From: Pontederia crassipes
Taxonomy: Eukaryota > Streptophyta > Magnoliopsida > Commelinales > Pontederiaceae
Length of the DNA stretch: 64,000 nt
Assembly (NCBI GenBank): GCA_030549335.1
Contig: CM060188.1
Location: 45,845,696-45,909,695 of the forward strand
Direction of reading: 5' to 3'
Position numbers and translations under genes: made by a program. A model generated the notes under the pieces. It ran no database searches, had not been told where the DNA came from, and saw only the letters and a program-made list of their open reading frames with translations. This document shows positions 22,735 through 35,236 of this stretch, one piece after another (position 1 is the first letter of the stretch; every line of letters starts with the position of its first letter).

Positions 22735-23270
22735 CCCTAGCCGGTTGGACCGGTCGGTGTCCGAGGCCTAAAACGGCCCGCGGGTCGGTCGAAACTCGGA
22801 GACGGATTTGACCCGCTTTGATCCGATCAAACCCGATCAAAACTCAGGTTTAACCGGCCGACCCGACGAGTTTAACCGATTCGGCCGAGTCAATTATTGA
22901 AATAAAAAAAATGAAAAATAAACAAAATTATTAAAACATTTAGATATATTTTATACATATATATATATATATATATATTTCATGAAATTTTAATTTTAAT
23001 GTCCTCTTGTCACATATATAATTTTTTCACTATTTTTTTATTTATAATTACCTCACAAGATTTTTTTATTTATGTTGATGACTTAATTTATGTTAATTTA
23101 TTATATTATTTAATCTGAATTATTTTATTTTACTTTATTATATTATATTTTGTATTTTTGTTAAATAAGATATTGTATATTAATAAGATTATAACAATCT
23201 TTTTAACTTATTTTATTTTTTTATTAATCCTGACCCGTTGACGGCCGGGTCCGGTCGAGCTAAACCTCCA
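22735..23270. mobile_element. GGGTC/GACCC-rich repeat with AT core
   Basis: GC-rich ends full of gacccg, cgggtc, and an AT-rich middle (22890-23220). The layout matches the hAT-like repeats at 46036, 47064 and 53259, but clear TIRs were not found. It ends ~14 bp before the start codon of the NEMP-like gene. Confidence 0.4.
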
Positions 23271-23283
23271 AACTCTCGAATCC

Positions 23284-26200
23284 ATGTTTACCACTTCGCG
23301 CCTTTCCCTCTTCCTCCTTGCCTCTCTTGTTCTTGTTCCCTCCGCCTCCTCCGTATCCGCCGACGGCGACTTCTCAGGTAACATTTCACGAACACTTTCT
23401 AGGCCGCCTGCTGCGTTGCTCATCCATTTTGTTCCCCGGGTTCTTATTTCTTCTTCGAATTCGCAGTGTTTGCCCATCCTTCCAAGCTGCATCTGCTGCC
23501 TCCAGGCGCTCCGATCCATGGCTCCCCCGGTGCCCATCCCGGCGCCGCCCTCGCATGCGCCCGCGTCCGCTTCATCGGTCTCTCCTGCCTCCGCAGACCG
23601 TCCAAGTACGCACACGCTCTCAAGGTTCACCTCTCCGTGGCTCCCCTCTTCCGTCACCGGACAATCGAGATTTGCTTCCACAAGTAACTGCTCCTACTCC
23701 AAATCCTGATTCTTTCTTTTCTTGGCTGGCAACTTTTTTCCCCTTCAGCGTCGTTCTTTAGATCAATCATTGTGTGGATTTGACGAAATTTCTTTTATTT
23801 TTGTCAGGAATGCATCGATCGGGTTGGGGATGTGCCCCGCGGCACAGTGGGAGAAGGTCTCCAAAGGCTCTTGGTCGCGCAGCATCTCGCTTTATGAAGA
23901 CGGGATTCTTGACGTACGGATGCCGCCTGACCCGTCGCGGACGGTGGAGGTGTCGACTGAAGAAGGTGAGCTGCTTCAAACTATTCTGGCGGGGTTATGG
24001 TTCCCTTTGGGCTTCTTGATGTGTAGTTTACTTCAAATTGTCATTTATCCTGCAGAGTTTCTGTTCCATCGGATTGTTTTTCTGATCTTGGGAGTGGTTA
24101 TGATGATGATAGCCCATACTCTGAGCCAGACGGTGATATTATACTATGGTGGTGCAATGACCTTAGGCATCATTCTTGTCTTACTCTTCTTATTTCAGGT
24201 AAGCAATTGAAGGTCAAATTAATTTCGGGATTCCTCTCAAAAACTTTTCGGGATTATTAGATTTGTAGCTTTCTTATATACCTTTGGTTAAGCATCTATC
24301 TCAGAGTGAACTCTTATCTCTGTCTTCTATCCCTCCTACAAAATCTTGTCTGTTTGTTGCGTGGTTCTTGTTGCTTGCTGATTTTTGGGTTCAGTTATTT
24401 GATTGGATAGAGCTTAATGCAGTTAAATCATGCAACTAATGAACAGTTAAATGCTGACTGTTCAGTGATAATTTATCTACAGATGCATGCGTATTTTCCA
24501 TTAATTTACAGCAAGGATTGTTTTTTCTACTAACACGTTCCACTGGTACTTTCTTTCCAGTCCCTCTTGTTCATAATTTTTTCTATTGTTCACCACTGAG
24601 ATTAAGATTCTACAGTTTGGGAAATAAAAGACATTATTTGAATTATGCATTCTAGTAGATATTTTCATGTAAAGGCTGATCCACTCTTCAGCGCTCATCT
24701 ATTCAAGCATTTTAATGTGGAGATCTTTTCTAATGTTCAACCAGTCAACTTTACTACACTGGTTATTTATTTCACCAGTCTTGTGGTTTCTGCTAAAAGA
24801 AATTCATAAGGCAGGTATGACGATGACAGATCTATGATACAAATGTTTATTCAAATATATCTGTTCGAACACTTGCTTGAAATTTTCCTTAGATTGAAAA
24901 CTAAATGAAAAGTAAACAAATGGTAAAAGATCGTTATGAACTCCTATGTTTGAAGTTTGTATTTACACCCAATTATCTGGGTTTAGCTTGTTTTTTGAGT
25001 ACTTGTATCAATGTATGGTTTTTTGCAGAGAAGGAATCTACTTCCTACAAGATGGAAAAGTTCTCTGGCAACTTTTGCTTATTCATCAATTGTGAGTTTG
25101 GACCTATTAATTACTTCCATTCATATGCTAGTATTATATATGGTACTATATTTTTCTCTTTGGCAGGTGAGTGTTGGAATATTTCTTCAATTTTATCTAT
25201 CCGTATTATGCACACAATTCTTGTTGAGATAGGAATTGCTGAAGACATGCATAATCCTGTATGCAAGCTTCCTTGTACTTCTTTTCCAGAGAAACCTTCT
25301 GTATTTTTTGGCCCTATATTATCAAGGCTTTATAAGTTGCATGCTTACTCTCCTCCATTAAAAAAGTTGCTTGTTGCAAACCATGTCAATCTTTTACATT
25401 TAAATTTCTTACTTTCAGGTGTCTTCATATTTGTGTTTGTGCTTTTATTTATGAGAGTTAGTTTTCCAAACACCACAGTCCAACACAGAAGACCTGCATC
25501 ATCCCCAAAAAATATAGATTGCATTGTGCTACAATTTTATAAAACTTGACACAAACAAGATATAATATCTGCAAACCTGAAACACAAAAAAGGGCTCCAA
25601 AATTTGTTCCTTCATCAGTTTCTGAAATGTAGGTTGTGGATATTCAAATCTACAATGAAGTCAAACAAGAGGATGTTTAACACTTGTTAAACTATGAATC
25701 ATCATGCACCAATCACAGGGTACTCCTGTGAATTCATTTGCTATAATGTTGTCATCAGGTACAAACAGCAACAACTGCCAGTCAATTATTAACTATAGTC
25801 CAAAAGAAAATATTCCTTATAGTGTCAAATATGAGCATATCGCATCAGCTGACTTATCCGAGTTTAGACCATCCTACATGGTAATCATGTCAATGGCCAC
25901 CATTCAGTGTTAATAATCTTACAAGGAATATCTGAGACTATCAATTTCAACCAAGTGTTAATAACTACATTATTGAACATTGTGAATGCCAACCAACAAA
26001 AGTAGAAGTATAACTTTAGATTGGTTTCTAACAAGAACATGTAGTTCATTATCATAATGCAACTTTATCCATTGACTTTAAGTAGGGATGCATTGACTTT
26101 ATGCTCTTTCTTTTTGAGTCAACAATGGCCAAGAGTAGGTTGAAAACCCTGACTGAGCTGAGACGTGTAAGAGTTGATAATCAGACATTGATGGTATACC

Positions 26201-27952
26201 GTTGTGGGAAGTAAGTCTTGCTACCCAGTAAAAAAAACCTTGCATCTTCGGCTGTAAATGTGGTCGCTCTTAATAGCTCTGTATTCAGGTGGGTGAAGCT
26301 TCCAGGGACAGACCTCCTTCCAGGAGATGTTGTCTCAATAGGGAGATCCTCGAGTCTGGATGGTGACGATAGATCTGTACCTGCAGATATGCTTCTATTA
26401 GCTGGAAATGCGATTGCAAATGTTAACTTTTACTTTTTTCCTTTTTTCTTGCTCAATGGTCTATCAACTTATTAATTGGAATAATCATCTGCAGTTGGCT
26501 ATGCTTCTTTTCATGTGTCTTGTGCTTGTCGGAGCTTGGTTTGGTTATCGGGGTGTTCAAAAGTTTGTTCTGACAGAACAAGGCTTGGTTGATTCCGGAG
26601 TTGCTCTTTTTGTTCAATGGGCAATCATGATAGTGTATTCTTCAGGTACACTTGATCTTCTATTTTGTCATGTTACTACTTCAACTATCATTTCCATGAT
26701 TATTATTTATGAGATTTAATCCTTCATTTAGAGCGTCGTATGATCCATGTAGCCGACCCCACCTAGTGGGATAAGGCTTTGTTGTTGTAATCCTTCATTT
26801 AGAGCTTTCTCGATGTGTTATTTTCTGGAGAAGCACTTGACCTAACTATTCTTACTTTAGCAACAGGAAGAAACTTCAGATTTTTCGTCGGTTATTCAGG
26901 TAGGGTTTCATTTCCTTATTATTAATTTTTCTGAAGTTCTTTACAGGTTTAAGTTATCGTTGATTATATGGCAAGAATAATATGTTCGCGTATGGGCGGT
27001 AGAAGGTTTTCCCAACTTCAAAGTACACTTAAATGTTGTCTTATTTAATGAGATTGTGAAGGTTTTATGTGCATCATGGCATTTCAAACATTTCCCGGCA
27101 ATTATACAACTTTGTTATGAGATTCAGGTTTTTCTCGTTACATGTATTATCTATTATATTTCATCCTTGTTTTTTTCTCTTTTTCCTTATTGAGTTATGC
27201 AACATGGTTTCCATCATAACATCTTTAACAATAAGGTTTTTTTTGAGAACTCTGTACATCTTCTTTAACAATAATTCATCCAAATGTTATATTTTTTTTC
27301 AGTTACAATTAGTGTACATTATATAGCTCTTAATTGTAATGCATCTTCAAAATTGTTTTTAATGAGTTAATACTAAATACCACCTTTGCTAAAAGCTTAA
27401 GATTTTATGAGGATACTCATCTTTTGCATCCATATTCTTAATTTTTCTGCTTGTGTGAGTAGGATGTAGCCCCATAAAGAAAATTGATTTCCAATCCATA
27501 AGATACTTAATGTTTGAATGGACGACCCACTTTGATAGCATAGTCATTTTAAGATAAATGACTAGTAACATGAGGAAACAAAAGCCTTAAAACAAAGCAT
27601 AACGAAACAAAATACAAAAACTTGCATCAGAAGAGTAGGGTTTCTCCACCATAAAATTACAAGTGAATTAAAAAATTAGCTGCACAAGTTTATTTACAGT
27701 AATCTCCTTCCCAAAAAGCTAAAGAAAATAAAATACAGTGCCGACATTAGGATCTCCTGTTGTATAAATAATGTCATATACTCTGCAGGCGAATGTTCAA
27801 GAGTTCATGCAAAACTCTGAGGCCGTCTTCACCTAGTTACCATGATGCTCACTGCAGTTCTAACCAGTTCCAGAATGTGCAGTCTCAGTCTCCTGTGGGA
27901 CGAGCAAGAGACTACAAGTTAGCTCCCTGCAATGTACCTGTCACCGTTTTGT
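23284..27952 (+). pseudogene. NEMP: NEMP/PNET2 nuclear-envelope protein homologue, probably broken
   Basis: NEMP proteins (plant PNET2) are inner-nuclear-membrane proteins with a signal peptide, a lumenal domain and a block of membrane helices. Exons read by eye: 23284-23377 (signal peptide MFTTSRLSLFLLASLVLV), 23467-23683 (ARVRFIGLSCLRRP), 23808-23965 (GLGMCPAAQWEKVSKGSW), 24056-24198 (FHRIVFLILGVV, membrane), 25029-25091 (LLPTRWKSSLATFAYSS), 25167-25258 (ILVEIGIAEDMHNP), 26495-26645 (MCLVLVGAWFGYRGVQKFVL), then weaker 26861-26899 and 27789-27952. All introns given are GT..AG. Exon 25167-25258 is 92 nt where 93 is needed: the frame switches between FYLSVL and ILVEIG, which looks like a one-base deletion. 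The conserved stretch after WAIMIVYSS (ILQSSLDP..) is missing. A sequencing error could explain the former but not the latter. The start codon is 14 bp from a repeat. Confidence 0.75.
26735..26788 (+). mobile_element. Au-type SINE 3' piece with 17-bp TSD
   Basis: The sequence gtagccgaccccacctagtg, then ataaggctttgttgttgt, is the 3' end of the plant Au SINE family with its short TTG tail. A perfect 17-bp duplication aatccttcatttagagc flanks it (26718-26734, 26789-26805). It is 5'-truncated and lies in an intron of the NEMP-like gene. Confidence 0.9.
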
Positions 27953-29057
27953 AAAATTGTGAAGTTTCAGGTTACAGTAAAAAGAACCATTCTAGTTGAC
28001 CAAGCTCACATAGTTTATTTCCCTTAGGATTGAATAAACCACTGCAATCTGAGGAGATCTTTTACTCAACATACCATTTTGAACCCCTGAAAGTAGAAGA
28101 GATAATCAAAGAAAGAGTGAGTTTCATTTACCAAAAAGCCGACACGGAAAGGATTGAGTAGATGGGCATCAGCTAACACAGTGAGGATCACTCTCACACC
28201 CCCAAGAGATCACAAGCCAAAGCTACAACGACTTTTCTTCTGAATTTGGTGATGGCAAGTGCTGTGACTGCCCACTCTGATCTGCAAATTCTCGCTGCAT
28301 CGGATATTTTGTTCAGGATTAGAAAGAATGTTTTGCATCATTGGTCTCTCCCCCTGATTTTCTTTCCAGTAGTAGTAGGTTGTTCTATCCTGGTGTTCTT
28401 GTTCCATGACCCTACCGGGGAGATAATCGTTATAGAACGGGGGGAGGGAAGATGTGTCATCAGGCTATTAGATGAGACAAGTTGGTCTGCCAATTCAAAG
28501 GCTAAAATTTTGACTGCGGCTGTCCTTCCAACTGGTTGGTCTTCCGCTCGAATATTCCGCATGCAGCCCCTCATTCTTGTCTTGGGTTCCCGTTCTAGAA
28601 GGAAACTCAGACTACGTTTTGTATAAAAAGGTATTCTACTCTTTCTGATAACAAGTCCTAGTCATTGATTGAAAAAATGAGGTTCTGTTTAAAATATATT
28701 TACCTTTTTCTTCTTTTTTTTTACGCTAGAGAATCGAAACATACCATAGAGTGAAATTGGTAGCGAGTTGAATCAATCGAGGTATATAATAAGATATTTA
28801 CTTTTATTTACAAAAAAATGATATGTACTTTCAAAGACGCATCTGAGTTGAGAAAGAAGCATACAAGAAACGGAACCCGTCCAAGGAAATTGCTACTATT
28901 ATTGCATGCGCAGGTGTACACTTGCGATTGAAGTTTCTTTCTTGGAATATGAGCGACTTACCTTTGTCTTCGGGTCTCGCTCCTTCCAGGCGTTTCCTCT
29001 ATTGCTGTTTTTTCTTCATTGCTTCCATTACTTTTCTGTTCTAAAGGTATCCATTGT
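27953..29057. other. Sequence of organelle-like style, with an open frame at 28249-28626
   Basis: The frame from ATG 28249 encodes ~125 residues (MASAVTAHSDLQILAASDIL.., HHWSLPLIFFPVVVG membrane-like). Base composition and texture (28200-28630, 28850-29000) differ from the AT-rich surroundings and recall plant mitochondrial DNA. I do not recognise the protein, so a nuclear copy of organelle DNA is only a guess. Confidence 0.2.
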
Positions 29058-29058
29058 G

Positions 29059-29060
29059 TA

Positions 29061-29107
<47 letters not shown>
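29059..29107. repeat. (ATT)n microsatellite
   Basis: About 16 uninterrupted ATT units. Confidence 0.95.
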
Positions 29108-29110
<3 letters not shown>

Positions 29111-30507
29111 ATGGATTCAAAAATTATCCAATTAATTGAATGAATCCGACGGGATTAATAGAAGTATAATGATACTTCTTAAAAGGTAGCACAAATATTA
29201 AATTATTATTATTACGAGAGAAATGTATATATAGAATTTGCTATAGAATATATGTAGAACACTAATTTTACTTATTATATTAATAAAATATATAAAGCAA
29301 ATGTATATGTAAATTATTTGATGTAGAACACCAATTTTACTTATCAAATTAATAAAATAATTATATATTAAATTAAAGTATATATATTAGATAGTAAATG
29401 TGACTAAATTAAGATTATTGAATTATCCGATGACCGTTATAATTTAATGGTTATAATTTATTTAACTTTAGATGATACATTTTTATTATCAAATTACTCA
29501 AATATATATATATATATATTATTTCGTTTAAGAAATATATAATTAATTTAAAAATACATTATAATTATTAATATAATTAAATGATAAAAATAAGTACTCT
29601 ACACTAATTTGTACACGAATTTTCCTTCGTAATAAAAATCATAATCAAACACATGGGTGGCCCCTCTTTTTCGCTGTTTTCTTGTGCGAGCGCAGGCATG
29701 GAAATAGTATGGGACCTTCTTAAGTAAATGCGGGCCCCTAATTTCGCGAATTGGGCTTTCTTTTCCAAATTACAAAAGAAAACCCAAAATATAATTTAAT
29801 TTTAAAAATTCAAATCAAATTAAAAAGAGAGATACATAACTTTTATAAATAAGATTTAAATTTGAAGCTTTTTTAGTTTATGATGCGTCATTGCACCCCC
29901 ACTCTCCTAAAGTGGTAGCATCCTGTTTTTTCTCCCCAAAAAAATCAAAATGTATAAATAGCAATAAATAGCTTTAATTATTGTTCTTTTATCCGGTCAA
30001 GGGAGATAAGTTGGATGATATTGATACCTTGGCGAGTGGAAAGCGGTGGAATAAATATCTAACAATTTCTAGCCTTCTATTCAATTAAAGAAGGGAGTGC
30101 ATTCCAACTTGGAAAAAAAAAAAAAACAAAGAGTGCATTATTAGCATCATGGTTTTGGCAGGTGCACAATAAATTCCATGGCCTGCTTTATCTTACAAAT
30201 CATGTCATAAGTTTTTTCTTTTTTTATATCTATTGTCCACGACTCCACGTTGTCGTTCATTTGACTGCCCACCCGCTTGACTCACAATTATATTGCATTA
30301 TAGCCCAAGAAATACATTTTTATATTAAGTCAATGAGAGAGAAAAAAAATTGTGAACTCTTTACCCAATACTTGTAGTTTGTAATCGGTGAAATAAATGT
30401 ACGACATAGAACTTTTTTTTAGACGACAGAGAACTTCGTCACGTATATTTTAAGTAATTAAAGATTCCACCCGTATTCAAGAAATTTTCAATTGTTCCCA
30501 TGGGTTT
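29108..30507. other. AT-rich intergenic sequence
   Basis: No gene supported. Contains a short TA tract at about 29504-29518 and an A-run at 30112-30126. Confidence 0.45.
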
Positions 30508-31214
30508 AATGGATATCCTCCCCCTTAAGCGGGAGGATGGTTGCGTGTGGTTCATGCATAAGAGCACCGTTCGAGGCAAATGAGTGCACTGTTCATGGTG
30601 AAAAAATTAGAGATAGAAGATGCAGCTCTGACAATGGCGAAGAGGTCGCCGTCGAATGGGACGAAGAAGGTCGTATTAGAGAGAAAGGAGGATCGATATG
30701 CAGATCGAAGAGAAAAGGGAAAAAAGATTGCGCCAACACTACGTACCTCCTCACTAGCAATCGGAAGCTCTCCCGCAGCCCCTGTTGCCGACGAATAAGG
30801 TCACGGACTTTTGATTGCGTACTCCATCCCTTCACCCATGTCATTCGATGACTTGACGCGTCTGCCGTCGAGGACACTGCTCCTTACTTTCAAGACAGGC
30901 TACGCGATCATCGTGAAGGAGGAGAAGAGAGAGAGGGAGAGGGGAAAATCGAGAGAGAGGCAAGAGGGACGGCGAGAAGGTCCGACGGGAGAGAGAGAGA
31001 GAAGAGTAACGACGGCGTGAAGCTCCGACGATGTGATCCTTTCGAGCACGAAGGGGCTCGGGAGAGAGAGACAAAGGAGGAGAGAAACAAATGGAGGTGA
31101 ACGCTAGATTTTCATCATTAAATGTGAGAATTTCATCCAATTGTTAAATCACGATTGATGTTTCGCTTCGTACAGTGCTAAACACAGGGCGCTTAACATA
31201 TTTATTTATTCATA
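30508..31214. mobile_element. Possible hairpin-ended element with GC-rich cargo (E3)
   Basis: The left end is tttaatgg followed by a perfect 8-bp hairpin ATCCTCCC/GGGAGGAT (about 30517-30540), as in E2. The interior (30540-31110) is GC-rich and gene-like, including a frame MAKRSPSNGTKKVVLERKED (from 30634). The right side meets an (AT)n tract at 31214-31230. The right terminal hairpin is not clear, so the boundary is tentative. Confidence 0.35.
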
Positions 31215-31793
31215 TATATATATATATAATGGATAAAAAAAATGTTGCTTCGCATAATGTGAAATAATGTTCTAATCATTCAGATGAAATCGAACGACTC
31301 ATGCGATATTTTGACATCATCTCTCCGCCATCCGAACACACACTCCCTCGCCCGGAGGCTATCTGCATTTTCTTAGAAAGTTCATTTTTTTATTTAAAAT
31401 ATTGATTTGATTCGAGCGGACAAAGTCAATATAATACGAAAAGAAATAAATTAGTAGGATGAGATCGACGTCAATTGAAACCTATAAATATTATATCACG
31501 CAAAATATTGGTCCAATGGCGTTCTCGCCTGACTGAATAAAATCGTCCCGTAACAAATACGTCCCTGTCCGAACCTCCCCTTTTGCTGGCCGTCCTGATT
31601 TCATCCGACGGCTTCGATTGCTTCCAGCAGCGTGACAAACTACCCACTGTAGTCGGGCTAAATCGAATCTGGAACGTTCGATGCCTCCCAACCGACGGCT
31701 CAGATGCAGCGTACATAGAATACATTTATATTTTGTTTGGTTCTCTTCTCTTTCGTCACGCGTTCCCCATTCCCCCGTTTCAATTCCGCGTTC

Positions 31794-31810
31794 GACGTGA
31801 CCTATTTAAA
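31794..31810 (+). promoter_or_regulatory. Promoter elements of the CYSTM gene
   Basis: A GACGTG core (31794-31799) is followed by a TATTTAAA TATA box (31803-31810), about 115 nt before the start codon. Confidence 0.5.
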
Positions 31811-31923
31811 CCCACCGACGCCGGGCCTTCTTCTCTCGCCTCCCTATTCGTGTCCTTCCGCCGCCCTAATTCCGATTCTTCCGGCGACCATCCGAGAAGT
31901 AAAGAGTAGTAGAAGTAGCAGAG

Positions 31924-33206
31924 ATGAGTTACTACAACCAGCCTCCCGTCGGCGTGCCTCCGCCGCAAGGTACGCCCGTCTCCGTTCTCATCGTTTACTC
32001 GCCAGAAAGTGTTGTATTTGATTGGATCACTAGCTTTTAGGGTTATGGATTTTTCATGCTTTTTTTTTTCCTCGATCAGGTTATCCCCCCGAAGGGTATC
32101 CGAAGGACGCCTATCCGCCGCCGGGATACGCGCCGCAGGGGTACCCTCCGGCCGGTTATCCGCCCGCGGGGTACCCGCAGCAGGGGTATCCTCCGGCCGG
32201 TTACCCTCAGCAGTACGCTCAGCCGCCGCCACAGCAACAGCAGAGCAGCGGGCCTTCCTTCGCGGAGGGATGGTAAGCCCCTTTTCTCTCCCCCGTTCCT
32301 CTTTTCTCCCCCTTCTGATGTCCTCCAGATCTGGTTGATGCGAGTAGGTCCTTCCGCCTCACGCCGTGGGACGAGGCAGCCGGCGACGGCCGCCCTCTTT
32401 CTACCTTGCTTTCGGGTCACGGCGATCCGAAAGCAAGTGGACGGCGGCGCACGATAGAGGGAGTTGCCTTTCTCTCTATCGTGCGCGGCGTCGGTTGTTG
32501 GAAACTTGGAATTTTAATTTGTTTATTTATCGGTTTCCTCGGTGTAAAGAAGTCGCATGTTGACCACTTGTTGCTTGTGGAGGTGGATTATAAATTGTAC
32601 TATGGATATTATTATTTTTAATGTCACTGTGGAGGTGTCTCTCTTATAGGTGCTAAAATTATTTTTGCGTATTGTAAATAAAAAAAAGTAAAAGCATTCT
32701 AAAAAATGTTATTAAAACATCCTTCCAAAAATATTGGTGTGTATTCGACTAGAACACGCTATAATTTTAACTATTATTGCTTTCGTATTTTAACACTAAT
32801 AATCCTTAGTTTAATTAATATCGATCTGAAGAAATATTATCTTTTTGGCTTCCTAATTTTCGAATGTAGTCAGTGTCATATTGACTCGACACTTAAAAAT
32901 ATCTAGTCTACCTTTTTTTTTTAATTGTCACCACCAGTATGTGGTGTTGGTTTTATTCAAATATATTTAGCAAAACTATTTGAAACTTTAAAATTACTAG
33001 TTAATGCGATGGCATGGGCTGTCTTGATCTTTTCTGTTTGGTGTGGGTACAGCCTGCCTGCCTCGCTTCCAGATCAGCGCTGTTGCCATTTGATAAATAG
33101 AAGAGTATTTTTTTTTCTCCTTTCGTCCGTCTGAATTATTTGTGTGCATTGATTGTGCAGTTTGGCGGCTCTGTGCTGTTGCTGCCTGTTGGATGCTTGC
33201 TTCTGA
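31924..33206 (+). CDS. CYSTM (cysteine-rich transmembrane module) protein
   Basis: Three exons: 31924-31969, 32080-32272, 33161-33206. Introns are 110 and 888 nt with GT..AG borders. The joined 285-nt frame encodes 94 residues. Residues 1-15 are MSYYNQPPVGVPPPQ. Residues 16-62 are GYPPxGYPP-type repeats. A Gln-rich spacer follows. The C-terminal CYSTM module is FAEGCLAALCCCCLLDACF, with four adjacent cysteines inside a hydrophobic stretch and only one residue after the last Cys. Known CYSTM proteins are small tail-anchored plasma-membrane proteins linked to stress responses in plants; that role here is by family. The exon layout (Pro-rich exon, then a tiny exon with the Cys module) and length are usual for the family. 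A GACGTG core and TATA box lie upstream. The gene looks intact. Confidence 0.9.
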
Positions 33207-33816
33207 GAATAAATGGAGGGGGGCGGCGGGAGTTGGGGGGTGAGTGATCTACCCACACTTTGTGGGTAATGCTTGCCGGTGGAAAACCTGTGGATGATGG
33301 ATCTTAAATATCTTTGCTATTTCTCTTTCTTTTTCTTTTCAGTGTTGTCAATTTAGTTTCTGCTGGTAAATTGTAAGAACGAGGCCTGGAGTTTGGACTG
33401 TGTGGTCGATCTGGTCTCGAATTGGAGTTAATATTGGTATTCACATATTGTTCCTTTTTGGAAACAAAAAGACTTTGGTATTTGCCTGGGAGTTGCGTTA
33501 ATGGTTTTTCTTCTTTGTGCTTTATAATTCTTTTGGATAAGATTTGTGCTTTGTGTTTTATATTCATTATATTATTATTATTGCTAAACTTTATAGAATT
33601 TCAATAATATGACCAAAATTATGTCAATCTAGCATTTTTTTTTACATCACAAGAAAATCCTGAGAGTGTTATCTTTTATACATGAATCAAGAATATTTTG
33701 TTCTTCCCACTGTCAAGAATATCGACATTCCAATTCATTCTCTCTTTTTTAGCCACATTTCGCTTTTTAGTCACAAGTTCTTTCCTATGATGATCAGTCA
33801 ATTTTTTTAGCAAGCA

Positions 33817-33960
33817 CAACAACAACAAAGCCTTATCCCACTAGGTGGGGTCGGCTACATGGATCATACGACGGCATTCCGCTCTATATTCGTTGATTCA
33901 TGTTCATAAGATTTGACAAGATTTTATGTTGGTTGTCGGGGCCTAACACAACCCTCCTCC
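33817..33960 (-). mobile_element. Au SINE, minus strand, with 11-bp TSD
   Basis: Reverse complement carries gttgtgttaggccccgacaa, then atgaacatgaatcaacgaat, then gtagccgaccccacctagtg and a (TTG)n tail, the body and 3' end of Au SINEs. A perfect duplication tttagcaagca flanks it (33806-33816, 33961-33971). The tRNA-like 5' part is missing. Confidence 0.9.
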
Positions 33961-34120
33961 TTTAGCAAGCATGTAATTAATTTATACTTTGATGATGCAA
34001 ATAAGTATTAGGTTATTAATTAGTTAGTCATTCAAATAATGATTAAGTACCATAATAAATATAAACTAGTAATAATGAAATGAATAAATACTTTTCGTGA
34101 CAAAGAAATTATTGGTACAA

Positions 34121-34386
<266 letters not shown>

Positions 34387-34568
34387 ACATTTTTTTTGTT
34401 GTATCAATCCAAACACACATATCCTCGTTCCATATGTTTATTAATTTTATTCTCCAGTCAACCAATTAATTCGTAGTTAAACGTAAATGTTGTTGTAGAG
34501 ACATAATATAATCATAACCCATCAAAGTTCTAGTCATAATCACATAACTGCACTTAGCAGCATACGTA

Positions 34569-35232
34569 TGTCACGGGGTCATTCTCGGACACTAGATCAC
34601 GTGCGGCGACTAGGCGGATAGGCACCTAGCCAAGCCTGTTTTGAGTTTGCAGCGAAAGTTTTATGGTCGAGACGACTTTGCCGAAAGTCGCTCTTATAGG
34701 CATTCAAACACGGACATGACTAGAGTGTTGGACTACTCGTCACGAGACCGTGGCATTAGCGCGTTGCGGCACTAATGTAGGCGCTTGGGCGCTTAAAGTC
34801 CGAAGGGGCGACGAAGGGACCACGGGACGCCACGAAGGGACACCGATGTGGGTTGCCACCCCACGCTCAAGGCCATGACACTAGAATTAAAGGAAAGCTT
34901 ACTTGTATTAAATATGATGAAACATAACATACAATTGGGCCTCGGAAGGCACTAGTGAACTCTCAGTGTACCGTATGTATAGGAGTTTTGTTACATATTG
35001 AAGATGCAAAAGACGTACCCTACGGGAACGTCACCTACTTGACCATTCATAAGGACGGCCTTACAAGATAAATGTCTTAAGGGCGGATAACTTGGTACTC
35101 CGCAATATTACGCAGTGCGGGGCGGCTGCATGTGTTCCATGTTTTCGGCGCTGAGCGGCCGAGGGCTATAAGTTGAGCGGCACTGATGCCGCGAGGCTTC
35201 ACGCTTCGTGTCACGGGAAACGCCCCGTGACA
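34569..35232. mobile_element. Solo LTR (LTR retrotransposon fossil)
   Basis: 664 bp bounded by TGTCACGGGG (34569-34578) and CCCCGTGACA (35223-35232), a TG..CA pair with a 10-bp perfect terminal inverted repeat. CGTA occurs directly on both sides (34565-34568, 35233-35236), fitting a 4-bp target duplication. No coding frame. More GC-rich than its surroundings. Lineage (gypsy or copia) not decided. Confidence 0.65.
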
Positions 35233-35236
35233 CGTA

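Noticed and set aside
27365-27480. Possible second, decayed TRIM in the NEMP region
   Set aside because: Shares gctaaaagcttaag and atattcttaa with the TRIM LTR at 15442, but no second LTR, primer site or TSD is visible.
31471-31909. Frames on both strands upstream of the CYSTM gene
   Set aside because: Overlap its promoter and leader and have no coding signature.
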